DNA of 64,000 nt from Diphasiastrum complanatum (lineage: Eukaryota; Streptophyta; Lycopodiopsida; Lycopodiales; Lycopodiaceae), in contig CM055100.1 in NCBI GenBank assembly GCA_029204225.1, positions 62,183,472 through 62,247,471 of the forward strand, in the 5' to 3' direction. A program made the translations under genes and the position numbers. Below the pieces are notes generated by a model. That model was not told where the DNA came from. It saw only the letters and a program-made list of their open reading frames with translations, and ran no database searches. Of this stretch, positions 27,038-38,703 are shown in pieces; within the stretch, counting starts at the first letter, position 1; every line of letters starts with the position of its first letter.

Positions 27038-28840
27038 GTGCACGTGATTGAGGCCGCCCTTGCTGCCCTAGGGATAGCATATGCTACCCAAGCCTCACCA
27101 AACCATAAGCAAGCCAAACAAGCTATTAAGTCTTATATTGACGTTACAAATAATTTGCATCAGACCAATGACGACTACCTTTTAAAAGCCATTACTGAGC
27201 CTGCCATACACGCTGCTGCTCAGCTCTTTAGCAATTTCCTGATGGCTGGCAATCTCAGGAAAGACCGCATTACTTCTCAAATATTGCATAGGATAGTTGA
27301 GTCATATTCAAGATAGCCAAGGCCCCTCTAGAACCATATAACTGGTTCAAGACTGTTTTTGGAGAGCTCAAACGAGCCATTAAGAGCAATACCAAGCAGC
27401 AGTTTGCTGCTAGCCCCTTGTTATCTCTCCTAGCAACCTCCCACCTTGAAAATAAAATCCATGGGTTTCGCCTAGATTCTGTGCTTTCTAGTTATGAAGA
27501 AGCACCGGCTGAATTATCTCAACAGGCCTCCAGTTCACGTAGTCGACGTCGTCCACACAGCACGATCGTCATTTCTGATTCGCCTTCCGCGTCATGACGT
27601 CATACTAGGCAGACATCGTCAGCTGCGCTTCCACCCCCTGCTATAATTTGCACTAAACTCCCCATTCCCCCCATCTCTGATGCTTCCCTCGCCTCTGCTT
27701 CCTCTCACAGACAATCTGTGACCATCGGGACTACCATTCCCATCATAGTTGCCCAGGCCGCCTCACCCCTACACACAGAAGCTGTTTTTCCAAACACTCA
27801 GTATTTCATGGATATGTTCGATGATTTCGACCCCCTTGGGGCATCCAAAATTTTTGAAATGCCCCAGAGCCCTGCGCCCTTTGAACTCCAATCCCCTGGA
27901 AGAGGATTCAAATAGTTCCATGATACTACTACTGGTGTTGAAGATTCATTTTAGATACCCCAGCAACCTCAAGCTGAAGCCGTACCAGCCACACTTCGGG
28001 TCGAGCAAGCTGTCAAATTTCCAAAGCAGTTCGACGCCACAGTGCTTGAGACCTCTTTGAAGAAGAAGAATTACAGGCACCTATTCCATGCCAACCAAGG
28101 ACAGTACCACCAGGTTCTTCTGCTGCTACCACTTCCACACCAGTAGATTCTAGTGATGCTCTTGCTTTGGTCTCAAGCCTTGCGCAAGTGATCCAGTCTA
28201 TGCTGGATAAGAAAAAAGAAATGGAGCAGCAAATCTCAGATATGGGATCGGAAAATACTCTCATCAGCCAGAAAGTTATTCAGCTAGACAAAGAGTTGAA
28301 GATCGCCAAGCAGCATGAAGCCAAATCCAAAGTTGAGAAGAAGACGACACAACAATTGGTTGATCGCCTAGAAGAGTATGTCAGCTCACTACAGAATGCA
28401 CTCACAACCACTCAAGATCAAGTGGACAGGGTCGTGCAGGATGCAAAGCAACAAGTGCACCTGCTCCAGGGTCAACTATAGACGGCAGAACAAGATCGCA
28501 CACGTCTCCAAGGTGAATTGGATGCGACCATCCTTGAGCGTGATGCGTATCTCCAGACGCAAATACCTGATCATCCAGTAACTCCGAGAGAGATCGCGCA
28601 TTTGTTCAAGAAAGTTGAAACTTACAAAGTGGCGCTTCAAGAATTCCAAGACCACTTTGACATATTCAAAGGTGCAGCTTCAACTGAGTTGGCAAAGGCT
28701 AAAGCAATCATCAATACATATAAACGCTCAGGTGTTGGAAGCTAGACCTCAAATTCCAGTTCCGGTCATCCCGCAATTCTCCCCTCCGCACCAAGCTACT
28801 GCACCAATGGATATAGGTTTGGATTCGGGCATGGACTAGG
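27038..28840 (+). pseudogene. Gypsy G2 accessory ORF A: coiled-coil protein, interrupted
   Basis: A plus-strand reading frame of about 600 codons with stops and frame changes, between integrase and the 3' LTR. The first part (27038-27600) is helical and hydrophilic (LTR-proximal residues such as YNWFKTVFGELKRAIK). It is followed by a Ser/Pro-rich linker. At 28167-28745 lies a clear coiled coil with heptad-like Leu/Gln/Lys (KKKEMEQQISDMG, DRLEEYVSSLQNAL, LFKKVETYKVALQEF). A Pro-rich tail follows. No env, gag or known accessory family is recognised. Position resembles the extra region of Tat and Athila gypsy lineages. Confidence 0.55.
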
Positions 28841-29164
28841 GTGGAGCCCCTGAAGTTGAAAAACGACAACTAGTTCCACAGGCAGTGCAACCGGGTCAAT
28901 CTTCATCAAGGGCCACACCATTATTCAGAAGGCCAATCAGCGTCGAGGACCAGATCCAGAGTTTTTTAGCATGACATCATCATGAATCCTCGCATGGTGG
29001 TTGGGTCCTTAAGTTTAAGACCTCTGAAATAGAGGCTGGCAAGAAATTGGATAAAATACCCTCATTGAGAGAGTAGCCAGCCTGGAGAGTTACAATTTTT
29101 GTAAAAACTCCATAATCTACTAGGAGTTATGTGGCCAGCCCTCGCCAATTGCGCGTAGATCCAT

Positions 29165-29748
29165 ATTATGTACCGATGTCGCGCATGAATAGGTGGAAGG
29201 ATTTGGGATTGGCCATGGACAAAATTACGATCCATACGCCAAATTGGCCAATCATTCATCAACCTTACAGTTGAGAAATATTAGTGGATTTTCACCGGGC
29301 ACTACAAGCATATCAGCGGGAGTATATACACTCTCTGGATCTGACAGTGAGACAATCGGCTCTTTTTGCGAAAGACTTGACTTTGTTGGCATCCGTGGCA
29401 ACGAGATGGGATGACTACTCGCCTTCCTCCTTTGGCATTCGATCCAAATAAGCCAATGGTCTCAGAGAATATCAAGGATAAACTACCGGTGGCTCGACTG
29501 TATTTCCACGTAGCAATGATGGGAGGCTCCTAGGAATCTCGCTTCACGTCCTGGACAACTTCAACCTAGATTGCCGGAGAATATCGTTGGTTTTTGCCGC
29601 ATAATTTGGATTTTAACACTACCCAACTCGATTTTATGGAGAAGGTGCATTATCATTTAATAAAGATTTGTCGCAAGGCAAATAAAAGCCCATAGTAATT
29701 GCATCTCGCAGGTGTCGTGGGACCACCACCAATTTTGGTGGAGAATAC
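29165..29748 (+). pseudogene. Gypsy G2 accessory ORF B, decayed copy
   Basis: Homologous to the open frame at 39840-40442: shared phrases are RALQAY, DLTVRQSALFA and TRWDDYSP, with the same RYCW-type end just before the LTR. It contains stops and frameshifts. It lies directly upstream of the 3' LTR in sense orientation, so ORF B is the last gene of this gypsy family. Confidence 0.7.
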
Positions 29749-30493
29749 TGTTGGAGGGTTTGTGGATCCCAAGGCAATCCTAACCCTAGTTATTAAGTGA
29801 GAGGGATTTGACACCCTGTGTGTGTAAGTCCAACCAGATAATCACATAGTTATTCGATTAGAAAGTCAATAAAAGGAGTTTAGGCCTTTTTGCGGGACTT
29901 TTAATGTCGTAGGGCCTAAATGTCAAGTTAGTGAATAAAGTTGAGTTTCCCTCCAATTTGGATGGTTCCCACTCTTTTTTAAATTTGAATAATTAGGGAG
30001 ACAGAAATGGACCAATAGGATTTAGAGGCCAGAGTCCTTCTCTCTACTATAAAAAGGGACCAACTTGAATTCCTACACATGTTTCATTTTTTCATTTTAA
30101 TAAAGCAGATTGGTTCTGTTGTGAAATGGATTTATGAATGTCCTTGCTCTCTATCACTTTTCCTCCATCTCTCATGTTTTATTTGTGTTTTGCTAATTGT
30201 TGGATTTGATTGTTATTGGGATTGCATGTTATTATACTTTTTCTGAGGGAGAAAGGGAGAGAGAGAGAGAGAGAGTAAGCTATCTTGTTGTGGATCTAGT
30301 TAGTGGATGTAGTGTTAATGCTTAGGGTTAATGGATGTCAGAGTTAGGTGTGAATCTTTCATTCATGTTGAAATCTGAACTATACTATCACTCTCATGGG
30401 AACGAATCTATGTGTGACAATTTACTTCATCTCTTTGATGCTAGATTGATTAGATCTTGGGTTGAGGTTAGGCAAGGAAAGAAACCCACTACA
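29749..30493 (+). mobile_element. 3' LTR of gypsy element G2
   Basis: Starts TGTTGGAGGGTT after ORF B and ends CCCACTACA. It aligns with the LTRs at 19240 (plus) and 39119-39875 (minus). A TATA-like CTATAAAAAGGG lies at about 30049-30060 and an AATAAAGCAG block further on. The length of about 745 bp is typical. The left boundary is inferred from the TG terminus and the end of the coding region. Confidence 0.8.
30257..30275. repeat. (GA)n tract inside the G2 LTR
   Basis: About nine GA units. The same site has four units in G1 (19553-19560) and about 31 in G3 (39316-39377). Confidence 0.9.
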
Positions 30494-30540
30494 TGCATAT
30501 AGACTATAACTCCCTATTGTAACTAAGGTTCATTCTATAT

Positions 30541-31205
30541 TCCATGTTAACCAAATGGATATATCGAAGTAAGTATCATGCAAATGGTAGTGTTTCCATA
30601 CACAAGGCTTGGTTAGTCGTGAAGGGTTATGCATATAGGAAAGGCATAGACCATGAGGAGACATTTGCACCTATGGTAAAGTGGACCACCTTACATATTT
30701 TGGTGTCTTTGACAGCTTGCTATGGATGGAAAATCCATCAAACGGATGTCAAAAATGCATTTTTGAATGGTTTTTTTGAAGTGTAGGCCTGCGTAAGACA
30801 ACACCATGATGGATTCGAGGTAAGAGACACTGGAGATAGTTTGTATTTTACATAAAATCCTCTATGGCTCAAAATAGACACCATGTGTGTGGTATAAACA
30901 CATTGATAGGTACTTCCTTGACCATGGTTTTGTCAAAACCTCAAAAAATTGATCCCAATTTGTATGCGATAGAATGCAAAAACTCTATCGTCTTGGTAGT
31001 ACCCCATGTAAATGATTTGGTAATCGCATGAAATGATCTAGAATCAAGAATATCAAATCAAATTTGTGCAAGCAATTTTGATCTCAATCTCATGCACTTC
31101 TATTTAGGAGTTGTAGAAAGAAAATGGTATTGAAATATTACAATTGAGGTACGCAACACAAGTGTTGAAGAGATTTAATATAAAAGCATGCATATGAGCT
31201 TGATA
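30541..31205 (+). pseudogene. Ty1/copia reverse transcriptase remnant
   Basis: Begins in the RT N-terminus (KWIYRSKYHANGS, KARLV-like KAWLVVKGY, EETFAPMVKWTT) and includes the first catalytic Asp block HQTDVKNAFLNG at about 30740. Stops and frameshifts follow through the thumb (LMHFYLGVVE) to YATQVLKRFN at about 31150. It is followed at once by gag sequence, which is out of the normal copia order. Confidence 0.85.
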
Positions 31206-31224
31206 GTATAAAAGTTCTCATCAA

Positions 31225-32067
31225 GGAAAAGTACTAGTTCAAATTAGTTCTGAATGGATTGAATGACAACTATGCTAACTTAGCCCGATTCTATGCCATT
31301 CAAGAGATTCTTCCATCTATGGAAAATCTACAAGGTATCTTAGTGGCTAAGGAATACAGACAAACCAACACTTTGTCTAGAATGGGACAACTTTCTCTCA
31401 AATATGGAGGTGATGATTAGACCATTCTTATCCATGGAAAAGGCCAAAAGAACAAAGGCTCACTCATAAAGAAGGCTAGCCAATTAAAGAAAAAAGGAGG
31501 TCATCAACCATTATTGCCATCTTCAATAGGCAAGAAGAAGGAAGAAATACAAGTCCAAACCAAAGTGCTCCTTTCCCTTTTGAGTGCCTCTAGATACAAG
31601 GTAAGGAAGCAAATTTGACTAATGAAGAAGAAGAAGAATGTGACAATAAGGAGTCACTCATGATTTTCAATTTTCCAAGATGAGATCTCACAGTGTGTTG
31701 ATAGTGGGGCAAGTTTCCATATGAAAGCCAAGAGAATTACTTCTCTCAACTATTACTCAATGGAAGTCTAAAAAGTCCATCTATACTACAAATGATCATG
31801 AACGTAAGATATAATGAAAATAGGATATGTTCCTAAGAATCTTGGATCAACCAAAAGCTTGATACTAGATGTGTATTGTATGTGCTTAACATCACCAAGA
31901 ACACGGTTATAGAGTGCTTATCGATTATTAGGTATTTTTATGTATATGATTGTTTCATCAAGAATGCTAATATTATTGCAAGAGGGACGAGATTTGAAGG
32001 ACTATTTAAGCTTGACACTAATGTTGAAGCTAACCATTGTGGATTGATGGCCAAGGAAAGAGGTTTC
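31225..32067 (+). pseudogene. Ty1/copia C4 5' part: gag end, protease, pre-integrase
   Basis: The gag end (LARFYAIQEILPSMENLQ) and Lys-rich linker lead to a protease active-site block CVDSGASFHM near 31693. Pre-integrase sequence (GTRFEGLFKLDTNVEANH, LMAKERG) follows to 32060. Several stops. It is interrupted at 32067 by a 2.2-kb insertion and resumes at 34306 with LWLKRLGHHNF, the next block of the same polyprotein. Confidence 0.82.
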
Positions 32068-32762
32068 TGTTGACATAACATCAAATTGACTCCAATAGAT
32101 CCTAGAAATGATGGAGAACGTACCTAACTAAGATCCACTTAAGATCATAAACCTAGAACACAAATCAATCTATTGATGTCTAGCTTATCTTGGCTTGAAC
32201 TTCACTCTATGGCTCCAAAAATGTGCAAAAAGCTTCACACGTTTGACTGTACTATCTACTTAGACCTGAGTACAGTACCAGCACCTTTAGATCAATTGAA
32301 TCATTACAAGAAACCAAATTATCATAGCACTCAATACTCAAATTGTAGATAAAAGCTAGTCATGAAGATAGATCTCAAATTTCACATCAAATTGCTTGAA
32401 AAATCCCACATAGATACATACATAATCACTTCGAATTTGAGGGTTTAGGATTACCTCTGACCCATTCATGATCTAAACCTAAAATCTAACCTATTAGGTC
32501 ACAAGATCCACCCTAATTGTGGGTCGAGATCTTGATCCTTCAGCAATGCAAAAATTGCTATTTTTGGCTCCTATAAAATCTCTAGCCTATCTATATACAT
32601 TTTGACCTCATTCCAAAGGTGCCGCAACAATGGTAGGCTTAGAATAATCATTATTGAAAGGATCCTATCCTATATGGCACGTATGACATCCCACATCATG
32701 GCCAAATTACAATTTCCAAGTGGAATTTACAAACTAGCCTGTGTAAAATAGCACACCTCACA
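32068..32762 (-). mobile_element. 3' LTR of C3
   Basis: It shares the block CTAGTTTGTAAATT-CACTTGG and GGCCATGATGTGGGATGTCA with the other end of C3 (34200-34305). Its first bases (TGTGAGGTGTGC) differ from the TGTTAGAATC terminus of the 5' LTR. It runs to the TCAACA terminus at 32068, about 695 bp, and has no coding potential. Confidence 0.65.
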
Positions 32763-32763
32763 A

Positions 32764-34062
32764 CTAGTTTGTAGATAGCATAGATTTGCTTATCAACTCC
32801 AGGGCTGATCTTAGCTTGATAAATGCAAGTCTTTGAAGTGGTTTAGTGAGGATATCAACAACAAAATCATTACTTTCCACATGCTCCAAAGACACCTCCT
32901 TAGATTGCACCTTTTCTCTTACAAAATGATGAGAGATCTCAATATGCTTTGACCTTGCATGGAAGATTAGATTTGTTGTAAGGTGTTGAGTTAAAATATT
33001 GTCATTATAAATCATTTAAACGAATGACCTTTAGCTCCATTAGTAGCCTCTTGATCCAAAGTAGCTCTTTGGTTGTTGTTGTTAGAGATTTATACTCGGC
33101 ATCAATAGAAGAGAGTGAAATAGTCTCTTGGTTTCTTGACAATCAAGAAACAGCCCCTTTACCTCCAAAGGTGTATGCACATAGCAAATGCATCCAAACA
33201 CCTTCAAGTTCTCGAGATTTGGCTTTCTCCCATATAAGACTTCATAAGATGTTTTTCCTTCAATAGAGCTACATGAAACTCTACGCATCAAGTGGTTAGC
33301 ACAAACAAGGGCTTCTCCCTAAAAGGACTTTGTCAAACTAGCATCAAGCCTCAAATATTTAAAACACACACACAATGTCCTATTTCTCCTCCCGGCTACT
33401 CCATTTTGTTGAGGTGTATAGAGACAAGATAACTCCTTTTCAATCCCTTCTTGGTCACAAAAATCCTTAAATTCATTGGAGATGTACTCTCCACCATTAT
33501 CACTTCTAAAAGTCTTCATCTCGTAACTAGGATGCTTTTCAACAAAGACTTTGAACTTGAGAAAGCTTTCAAATACTTGTGCTTTAGATGTAAGCGATAA
33601 AACCCAACAACACCTCGAGTAATCATCGATGAATGTAACAAACACGGTGGCACCTCCATTTGTCTTTGTACTTACAAAGTGTACATCTGAGTGAATCAAC
33701 TCAAGTGGATGAGTTATCTTTGTGATGGAGCTTGATAATGGCTTCTTATGTGCTTTTGAAAGAGCATATGCTTCACACACCTTCTCCTCTCTTGCTAAGG
33801 ACATTGGAAAGCCTAAAGCAAGCTCCTCCTTGCACATGACCTCCAATGAGCTTGAGTTGATATGGCCAAGTCTTTTGTGCCACAAATCAAAGTTTGGTAA
33901 ATTTCTCTCCTCGACTATCATCACAATATTAGTGTGCACAAAGGCATCAAGCTTGAACAATCTACCAAATCTGATGCCTTTTGCAATGATCTTGCCATCC
34001 TTCTTGATGCTACCTACATTTGTGATGAACAAATATCCTAACCTAGTTGGCACGTGTGACAT
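32764..34062 (-). pseudogene. C3 copia pol remnant: integrase, then RNase H end (RT deleted)
   Basis: The integrase frame 34062-33319 is open over 247 codons. It has pre-integrase, a zinc region LWHKRLGHIN with CEAYALSKAH (second Cys of the usual CxxC now Tyr), core Asp HSDVHF, RSDNGGEY, and TPQQNGVAGRRNR where active copia has GVAERxNR, so the catalytic Glu is Gly. At 33291-33082 YEVLYGRKP and FGCICYVHT continue the integrase end. At 33015 the sequence jumps to the last RNase H block (RSKHIEISHHFVREKV, DILTKPLQ), so RT is deleted. Confidence 0.9.
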
Positions 34063-34192
34063 CCCACATCAAGCTTGAACAATCTACCAAATCTGATGCC
34101 TTTTGCAATGATCTTGCCATCCTTCTTGATGCTACCTCCATTTGTGGTGAACAAATATCCTAACCTAGTTGGCACGTGTGACATCCCACATC
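33949..34192. repeat. 122-bp tandem duplication in C3
   Basis: Two copies begin AAGCTTGAAC at 33949 and 34071 and differ by only a few bases. A shorter phrase with GTGACATCCCACAT recurs again at about 34230. The duplication joins the pre-integrase coding region to 5' LTR sequence and accounts for the lack of a gag-protease region in C3. Confidence 0.9.
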
Positions 34193-34305
34193 ATGGCCAA
34201 TCACAACAAAGGTCCTCACCTAGTTGGCATGTGTGACATCCCACATTATGGCCAAATCACAATTTCCAAGTGAAATTTACAAACTAGCTTGTGTAGATTC
34301 TAACA
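34190..34305 (-). mobile_element. 5' LTR of C3, truncated to about 115 bp
   Basis: Begins TGTTAGAATC at 34305 and matches the first ~110 bp of the 3' LTR before running into duplicated interior sequence. Most of the LTR, gag and protease are missing. Confidence 0.6.
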
Positions 34306-34805
34306 ATTTCTCAAGTGGAGCTATGGCTCAAGAGGTTGGGCCACCACAACTTCAAATTCTTGGAGTTAATGTACAAAAAAAAAGATGTCGAGCTGCCTAG
34401 ATCCTTTGCGAAGTGCAGAAAGGCTTGTGACACATGTGCTTTGGCCAAAGCACACGAGTTTGTTTTTCCAAGATCAATCACCTTAATTTGATTCATTTGT
34501 ATGTGCATTTTTCAACTACCATATATAATGGAAGAGCTATTATATGTGTCACTTGTTGATGACCATAGTAGATATGCTTGAATCTATCTTTATCTTTGAA
34601 TGCAATGGTGTTTGATATTGTCTTGAAGTTAGAGCTCATGCTGAGAACCAACTGAGCACCAAGATCAAGGTGCTAAGCTAAAATAGAGGTGGAGAGTACA
34701 TCTCAAATAGCTTGAAAGATCTATGTGACCAAAGTGGCATCCAAAAAAATAAAATCTGATGTCTTCACACACCTTAGCAAAATAAAATACCTCTGGTGGA
34801 AAATG
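34306..34805 (+). pseudogene. Ty1/copia C4 integrase remnant (continuation after the C3 insertion)
   Basis: Starts LWLKRLGHHNFKFLELM, with the zinc cysteines CDTCALAKAH near 34440. The core blocks are recognisable across frames (VDDHSRYAWI; GGEYISN-like near 34690). Stops throughout. It is co-linear with the pre-integrase fragment that ends at 32067. Confidence 0.82.
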
Positions 34806-35018
34806 ATCAACGAGGGGCCTCTACACCTCTACATGGTCCTCGTGCGCTAACAACTCAAACAAGGCTTGCCATTGATGTGGCTCCCCAACTCCATCCACCA
34901 TGTCTTTTAGTAGAGTTTGGCTTCTCAAAGACATGACATTGTATTTTGTCTTTGGTACATAAGAATTGAGTCCCAAATATGGGCTCAAAATAAGAAATTT
35001 CAATTTAGAGAGAAGTTA
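34806..35018. other. Unassigned spacer between C4 and the two-gene element
   Basis: A short unassigned stretch. No recognised feature. Confidence 0.35.
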
Positions 35019-37649
35019 CGTAGAATGCACTCCAATTATTAAGCAAAATTCGAAAGTTGTAGATAATGTTGCTGCAATAGTTAGAGAATTGAGAATGAAT
35101 AATCATAAGAATATAGATTTGTGAGTGGATGAATCAATTTATCCTAATGATCCAGCTACCAATTTGTGTCCAGATTTTAAGTCCATAACTCATCTTCTCA
35201 GATTTGTATGTGAAGGAAATATCGGATTACTTGGATATTGTCAAAGGTTGCGTGATATTGGAATGCATAGCATATCTTGTCTTGATCAGCAATTACAGTT
35301 TGTTAATCAATAATTGTAACGTGTAAATCAACAATTGCTTCATTATGTGCAACACACTAGTGCCGAAAACAATGCACTCAAACATGCTATGTCAGAGTTG
35401 AATGCTACAGTCACTACTGTTCGGGGATCAAACCAAGAAATGTTAGAATCCATGAAAAAGTTGCGATCCGATAGTTTAAAATCTATTGTTGATATAAAAA
35501 TTATCAAAAAGGCAATGATGACAAGGAAAAGAAAGAGAGTACCAATAAAGAATGTTGATGACTTATCTACACATAGCGGCAATCAAGAAAAAAAAAATCG
35601 AACATTCAAGTATGTTTTCTTATAAATTGTTTATTTGATTTGTATTTGACATTTAAGATTGATTTGCATTTGATAATATGCATTATCAATTTATTAAACA
35701 TAATTTGAGTTTTATGTGTTTGTTGTAGATCGTGTTTGGTGGCAAAGAACTATGTAACAGATCGTTCATGCGTCGGATCATCTTTAAATCATGTTTTATC
35801 TAGAAAGTCAGCAAATGCAATGATGAAAAATGCTCGATTTGAAAAAAATGAAAAATGAAATTGTAGTTCAAACTTACTTGGATGCATATGTGATAGTAGG
35901 TGCATGTGATGTTTGTGGAATTAGCAGAGATGGAGATAGTTAAAAAAAAGCTTTTTCTCCAGTGATGGTGAAGGAAACTTATCTTCCTCGTCCATATCAA
36001 GTAAGATTAGCAAGAAATTATTATAATGACGGAATGTTCAAAGTAGTTGGCCAACCACTTCATATAAGTGAATTATACAAATCAGAATATGGTAAGCTCA
36101 CTACAACGATTGCAATAATATTTTCCTTGATATTGAAAATATTCTAAAATACATAATTTGATTCTATAAATTAGACGAACATCGGGTAAATGGAAAGATC
36201 ATTATTGTAATAAAATTGAATGAATCTGACATCATCAAAAGTCAAAAGTTGGAACGAGTGAGTCCCACTTTGATGAACAAAATTTTAGATACAGATGATT
36301 GAACGTTTAGTGTTTAATCAAAAAATCACATATGGTGGTTGGCGGCATTTCAGATATACTTATCAATTTTTTTTAAAGTATCGTTATTAACATTTTATAC
36401 ATTGTCTCATGCATTACTTGTTTCTCTACAGGTCTTGAAAGATGACCATAAAATACTTTCATGGATATTTTCACGAACAAATTATGACGAGATTATGAAG
36501 AGTCATTTGGAGGGTGAGAAATTTACAGTCGAAAACCATGGAAGTTTTCAAATTCAATGGCACCTTGCAGGAGATTTGAAAACATTAAAATGTATGTATA
36601 ATGTCTCTCATCGGGCAACATCAAAGCATCCATGTCTTTATGGCATGAAAGATTGCTACAACATGAATTTGGGACAATCAAACACTGGCCCAACACGAGA
36701 AGCAGAAGATCCAAACATGAAAAGTGTTCTGCCAATTCCATTAAAAAATGTTTACATATGCGCATTGCATGCTGAGATTTGTATTATTGAAAAACTTATT
36801 TACCTACATATTCTCCTTGCATGGAATCATAAACCGGAGTCTGTGGCTAAAGCAGCTACTAAGAGATTGGAAGAAGTTCTTTAAAAAACAAGAAGACTAC
36901 ATAAAGAGAATGTCACCATTGAAAAATGTGACAAATTCTCCGGAATAAAAAAAATGTTTCTAATAAGTCATCAATTGGAGATGCTAAAGCAAGAAGATTC
37001 TTATCCAATCACACATCCAAAGAATCTAGTATCATATACAAAATTTGGAAAGAAATTGTTCAAGCAACACAAACACTAGAAGTAAATAATCGAGTGCAAA
37101 AGAGACAAGTGTGAAAAAATTGAGTGGAAAAGGGACAAGTGTGAAATAACTTAGACAAACTCATAAGTGTTTTCAGGAAAGAAAATCTATCATCAAAAGA
37201 TATGAGGACTTTGAAAAATCATTGCACAACATCTTTAAAATATGTACATGATTGTTGGAAAAAAGACAACGTTACACATTACATGGTACTAATCTATTTC
37301 ATTATATGGTACTTATCTCATTCATGCTTATTTTTTTACTATTGATGTTACTTATTTCAACCCTTGTTTGCAGCACATCTTTCTTCATTATGCAACTTAT
37401 TTTGCAAAGGAATATGAGAGCTCAAGTATTTGGTCATCACAAGACATGAAAAAATCACATTGGCAAATAAGAGGAGCATTTCATAGAGCTACAAATCATG
37501 GATGACACAATTCAAAAAGTAAATATTTAGTTCAACTTTTTCAGTGATTTTACAGAAGAGCACAATTTAAATATCAAGCTAAAAACTTGCCAAATGTTAC
37601 GATTTTTTATAAGGCATTCAAATTCATAACAAAAGAGAGATCGTTGTAA
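35019..37649 (+). pseudogene. Two-gene mobile family, copy A: ORF1 (unrecognised, intron-containing)
   Basis: I do not recognise the protein family. Copy A starts within the ORF (homology to copy B begins at ATGCACTCC). Conserved blocks in order: GYCQRLRDIGMHSISCL, a coiled-coil-like helix (35335-35625), AYDVCGISRDG-like block near 35900, TYLPRPYQVRLARNYYNDG, LKDDHKILSWIFSRTNYD, SFQIQWHLAGDLK, SHRATSKHPCLYGMKDC, LHAEICIIEKLIYLHILL, and near the end SQDMKKSHWQIRGAFHRA. At least two introns are visible: about 36093-36431 (GTAAGC...CTACAG) and about 37286-37374 (GTACTA...TTGCAG). Stops and frameshifts mark it as inactive. Repetition in three places and truncated ends indicate a mobile element, possibly a DNA transposon. 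Confidence 0.6.
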
Positions 37650-37678
37650 TATATCAATAGTCTATTACAGAAGATTGT

Positions 37679-37885
37679 TTAGTTTTCATCATCATCCTTT
37701 TCAAGTTTCAGATGGATAGTATTGTCATGAAAGAATAATCTCCTTTCATATAGATCCAAAAATTCTAAATTTTTTCTTTTGCACATATCAATGTAACCCA
37801 AATAAAGGGCCATTACAGATGATCTTTTTGTAGTCTCATTGGGAGTATAACCTAATATTTTAATGGCTAAATCTCTTGTTTAGCC
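37679..37885 (-). pseudogene. Two-gene mobile family, copy A: ORF2 3' end (convergent)
   Basis: The last ~65 codons of ORF2: LGYTPNETTKRSS, GYIDMCKR, LDLYERRLFFHDNTI, then an acidic end before TAA at 37679. The stop lies 29 bp from the ORF1 stop on the other strand. Copy C has the same layout. The upstream part is lost at about 37885. Confidence 0.6.
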
Positions 37886-38367
37886 CAGGATCCAGTTTTT
37901 AATTTAAAAACCAAGCACATACCTTTGAAATATCATCATATTTGAGATCTGATCTCGAAAAGAGATCTCTGTGTCGATTTGTGAAATCAAAAGATATGAT
38001 CGCAGACCTGATGGGCCCTACCTCATTTGAAGCTTTGTTCTCTCCGTTAGAAGAGAGGGGTGAGCGATAGGCAACCGGGGTGTGATGTGATGGCCTCTAG
38101 CCATGTCATTGCATCTCGATCTGCCAAAAAAAAAGAATTCAATTTAGGTGCTTGGTGAACCATTGAACTATAGTGAGTTGTGACTAGTCTTTAAGTCTAT
38201 GATTTAAAAAACACATTTTTCAAGCGACAAGTCATTCTAATTCCTTTGAACATTGAAAACATAAAATGTCAAAATTTAAAAATCAATAGTCAAATTTCAA
38301 AAAATAAAATGTGCAACCATCAACGTGACATGTTAGTTCTCATTGTTCAGTCGTCACATGTGAACAT
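37886..38367. other. Spacer, nothing recognised
   Basis: AT-rich sequence between the two-gene element and a hAT fragment. No supported feature. Confidence 0.35.
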
Positions 38368-38601
38368 TTAACATTTAAAAATAAACTGAAGTATGAGAGT
38401 TGAGTGTTTACCTCTCATTTTGGGCCCCGACCTCGAACCCCCCTCGTCCGATGTAGTAGGAGTGAGTCTCTCATCAGGAGCATGCAGGCAAGGTGCAATC
38501 TCGTACCCCCTCAAACGTAATAAATGTGCCCTGATGCGTGCGAGCCCACCCATATAACTGACGTGGCAATATTTGCAAGTCCATTTCTTGGTGCCCAATG
38601 T
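38368..38601 (-). pseudogene. hAT transposase N-terminal fragment with BED zinc finger
   Basis: A 76-codon frame begins MGTKKWTCKYCHVSYMGG and continues RIRAHLLRLRGYEIAPC. Trp-x-Cys-x2-Cys followed by ARIRAHL fits a BED-type finger of plant hAT transposases, and IAPC..APDE follows as usual. The rest of the transposase is missing. Frame upstream runs into a GA microsatellite. Confidence 0.72.
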
Positions 38602-38649
38602 GCCATAGTCGCAGCAATGGTAATGAGATCCCTATCTCTTGGCAACATG

Positions 38650-38651
<2 letters not shown>

Positions 38652-38699
<48 letters not shown>
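38652..38699. repeat. (TC)n microsatellite
   Basis: About 24 units next to the BED-finger fragment. Confidence 0.95.

Positions 38700-38703
<4 letters not shown>

Larger units (their letters stand above)
32068..34305 (-). mobile_element. Nested Ty1/copia element C3 with 5-bp near-duplication
   Basis: On the minus strand it starts TGTTAGAATCTACAC (from 34305) and ends TTATGTCAACA (32068), the TG...CA termini of LTRs. It splits C4 between its pre-integrase and integrase blocks. The flanks are GTTTC (32063-32067) and ATTTC (34306-34310), four of five bases identical, as expected of an aged copia target-site duplication. The interior has integrase and RNase H remnants on the same strand. Confidence 0.8.

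Noticed and set aside
35335-35625. Separate small coiled-coil gene
   Set aside because: It is co-linear with ORF1 of copy B and is one segment of that gene, not an independent one.
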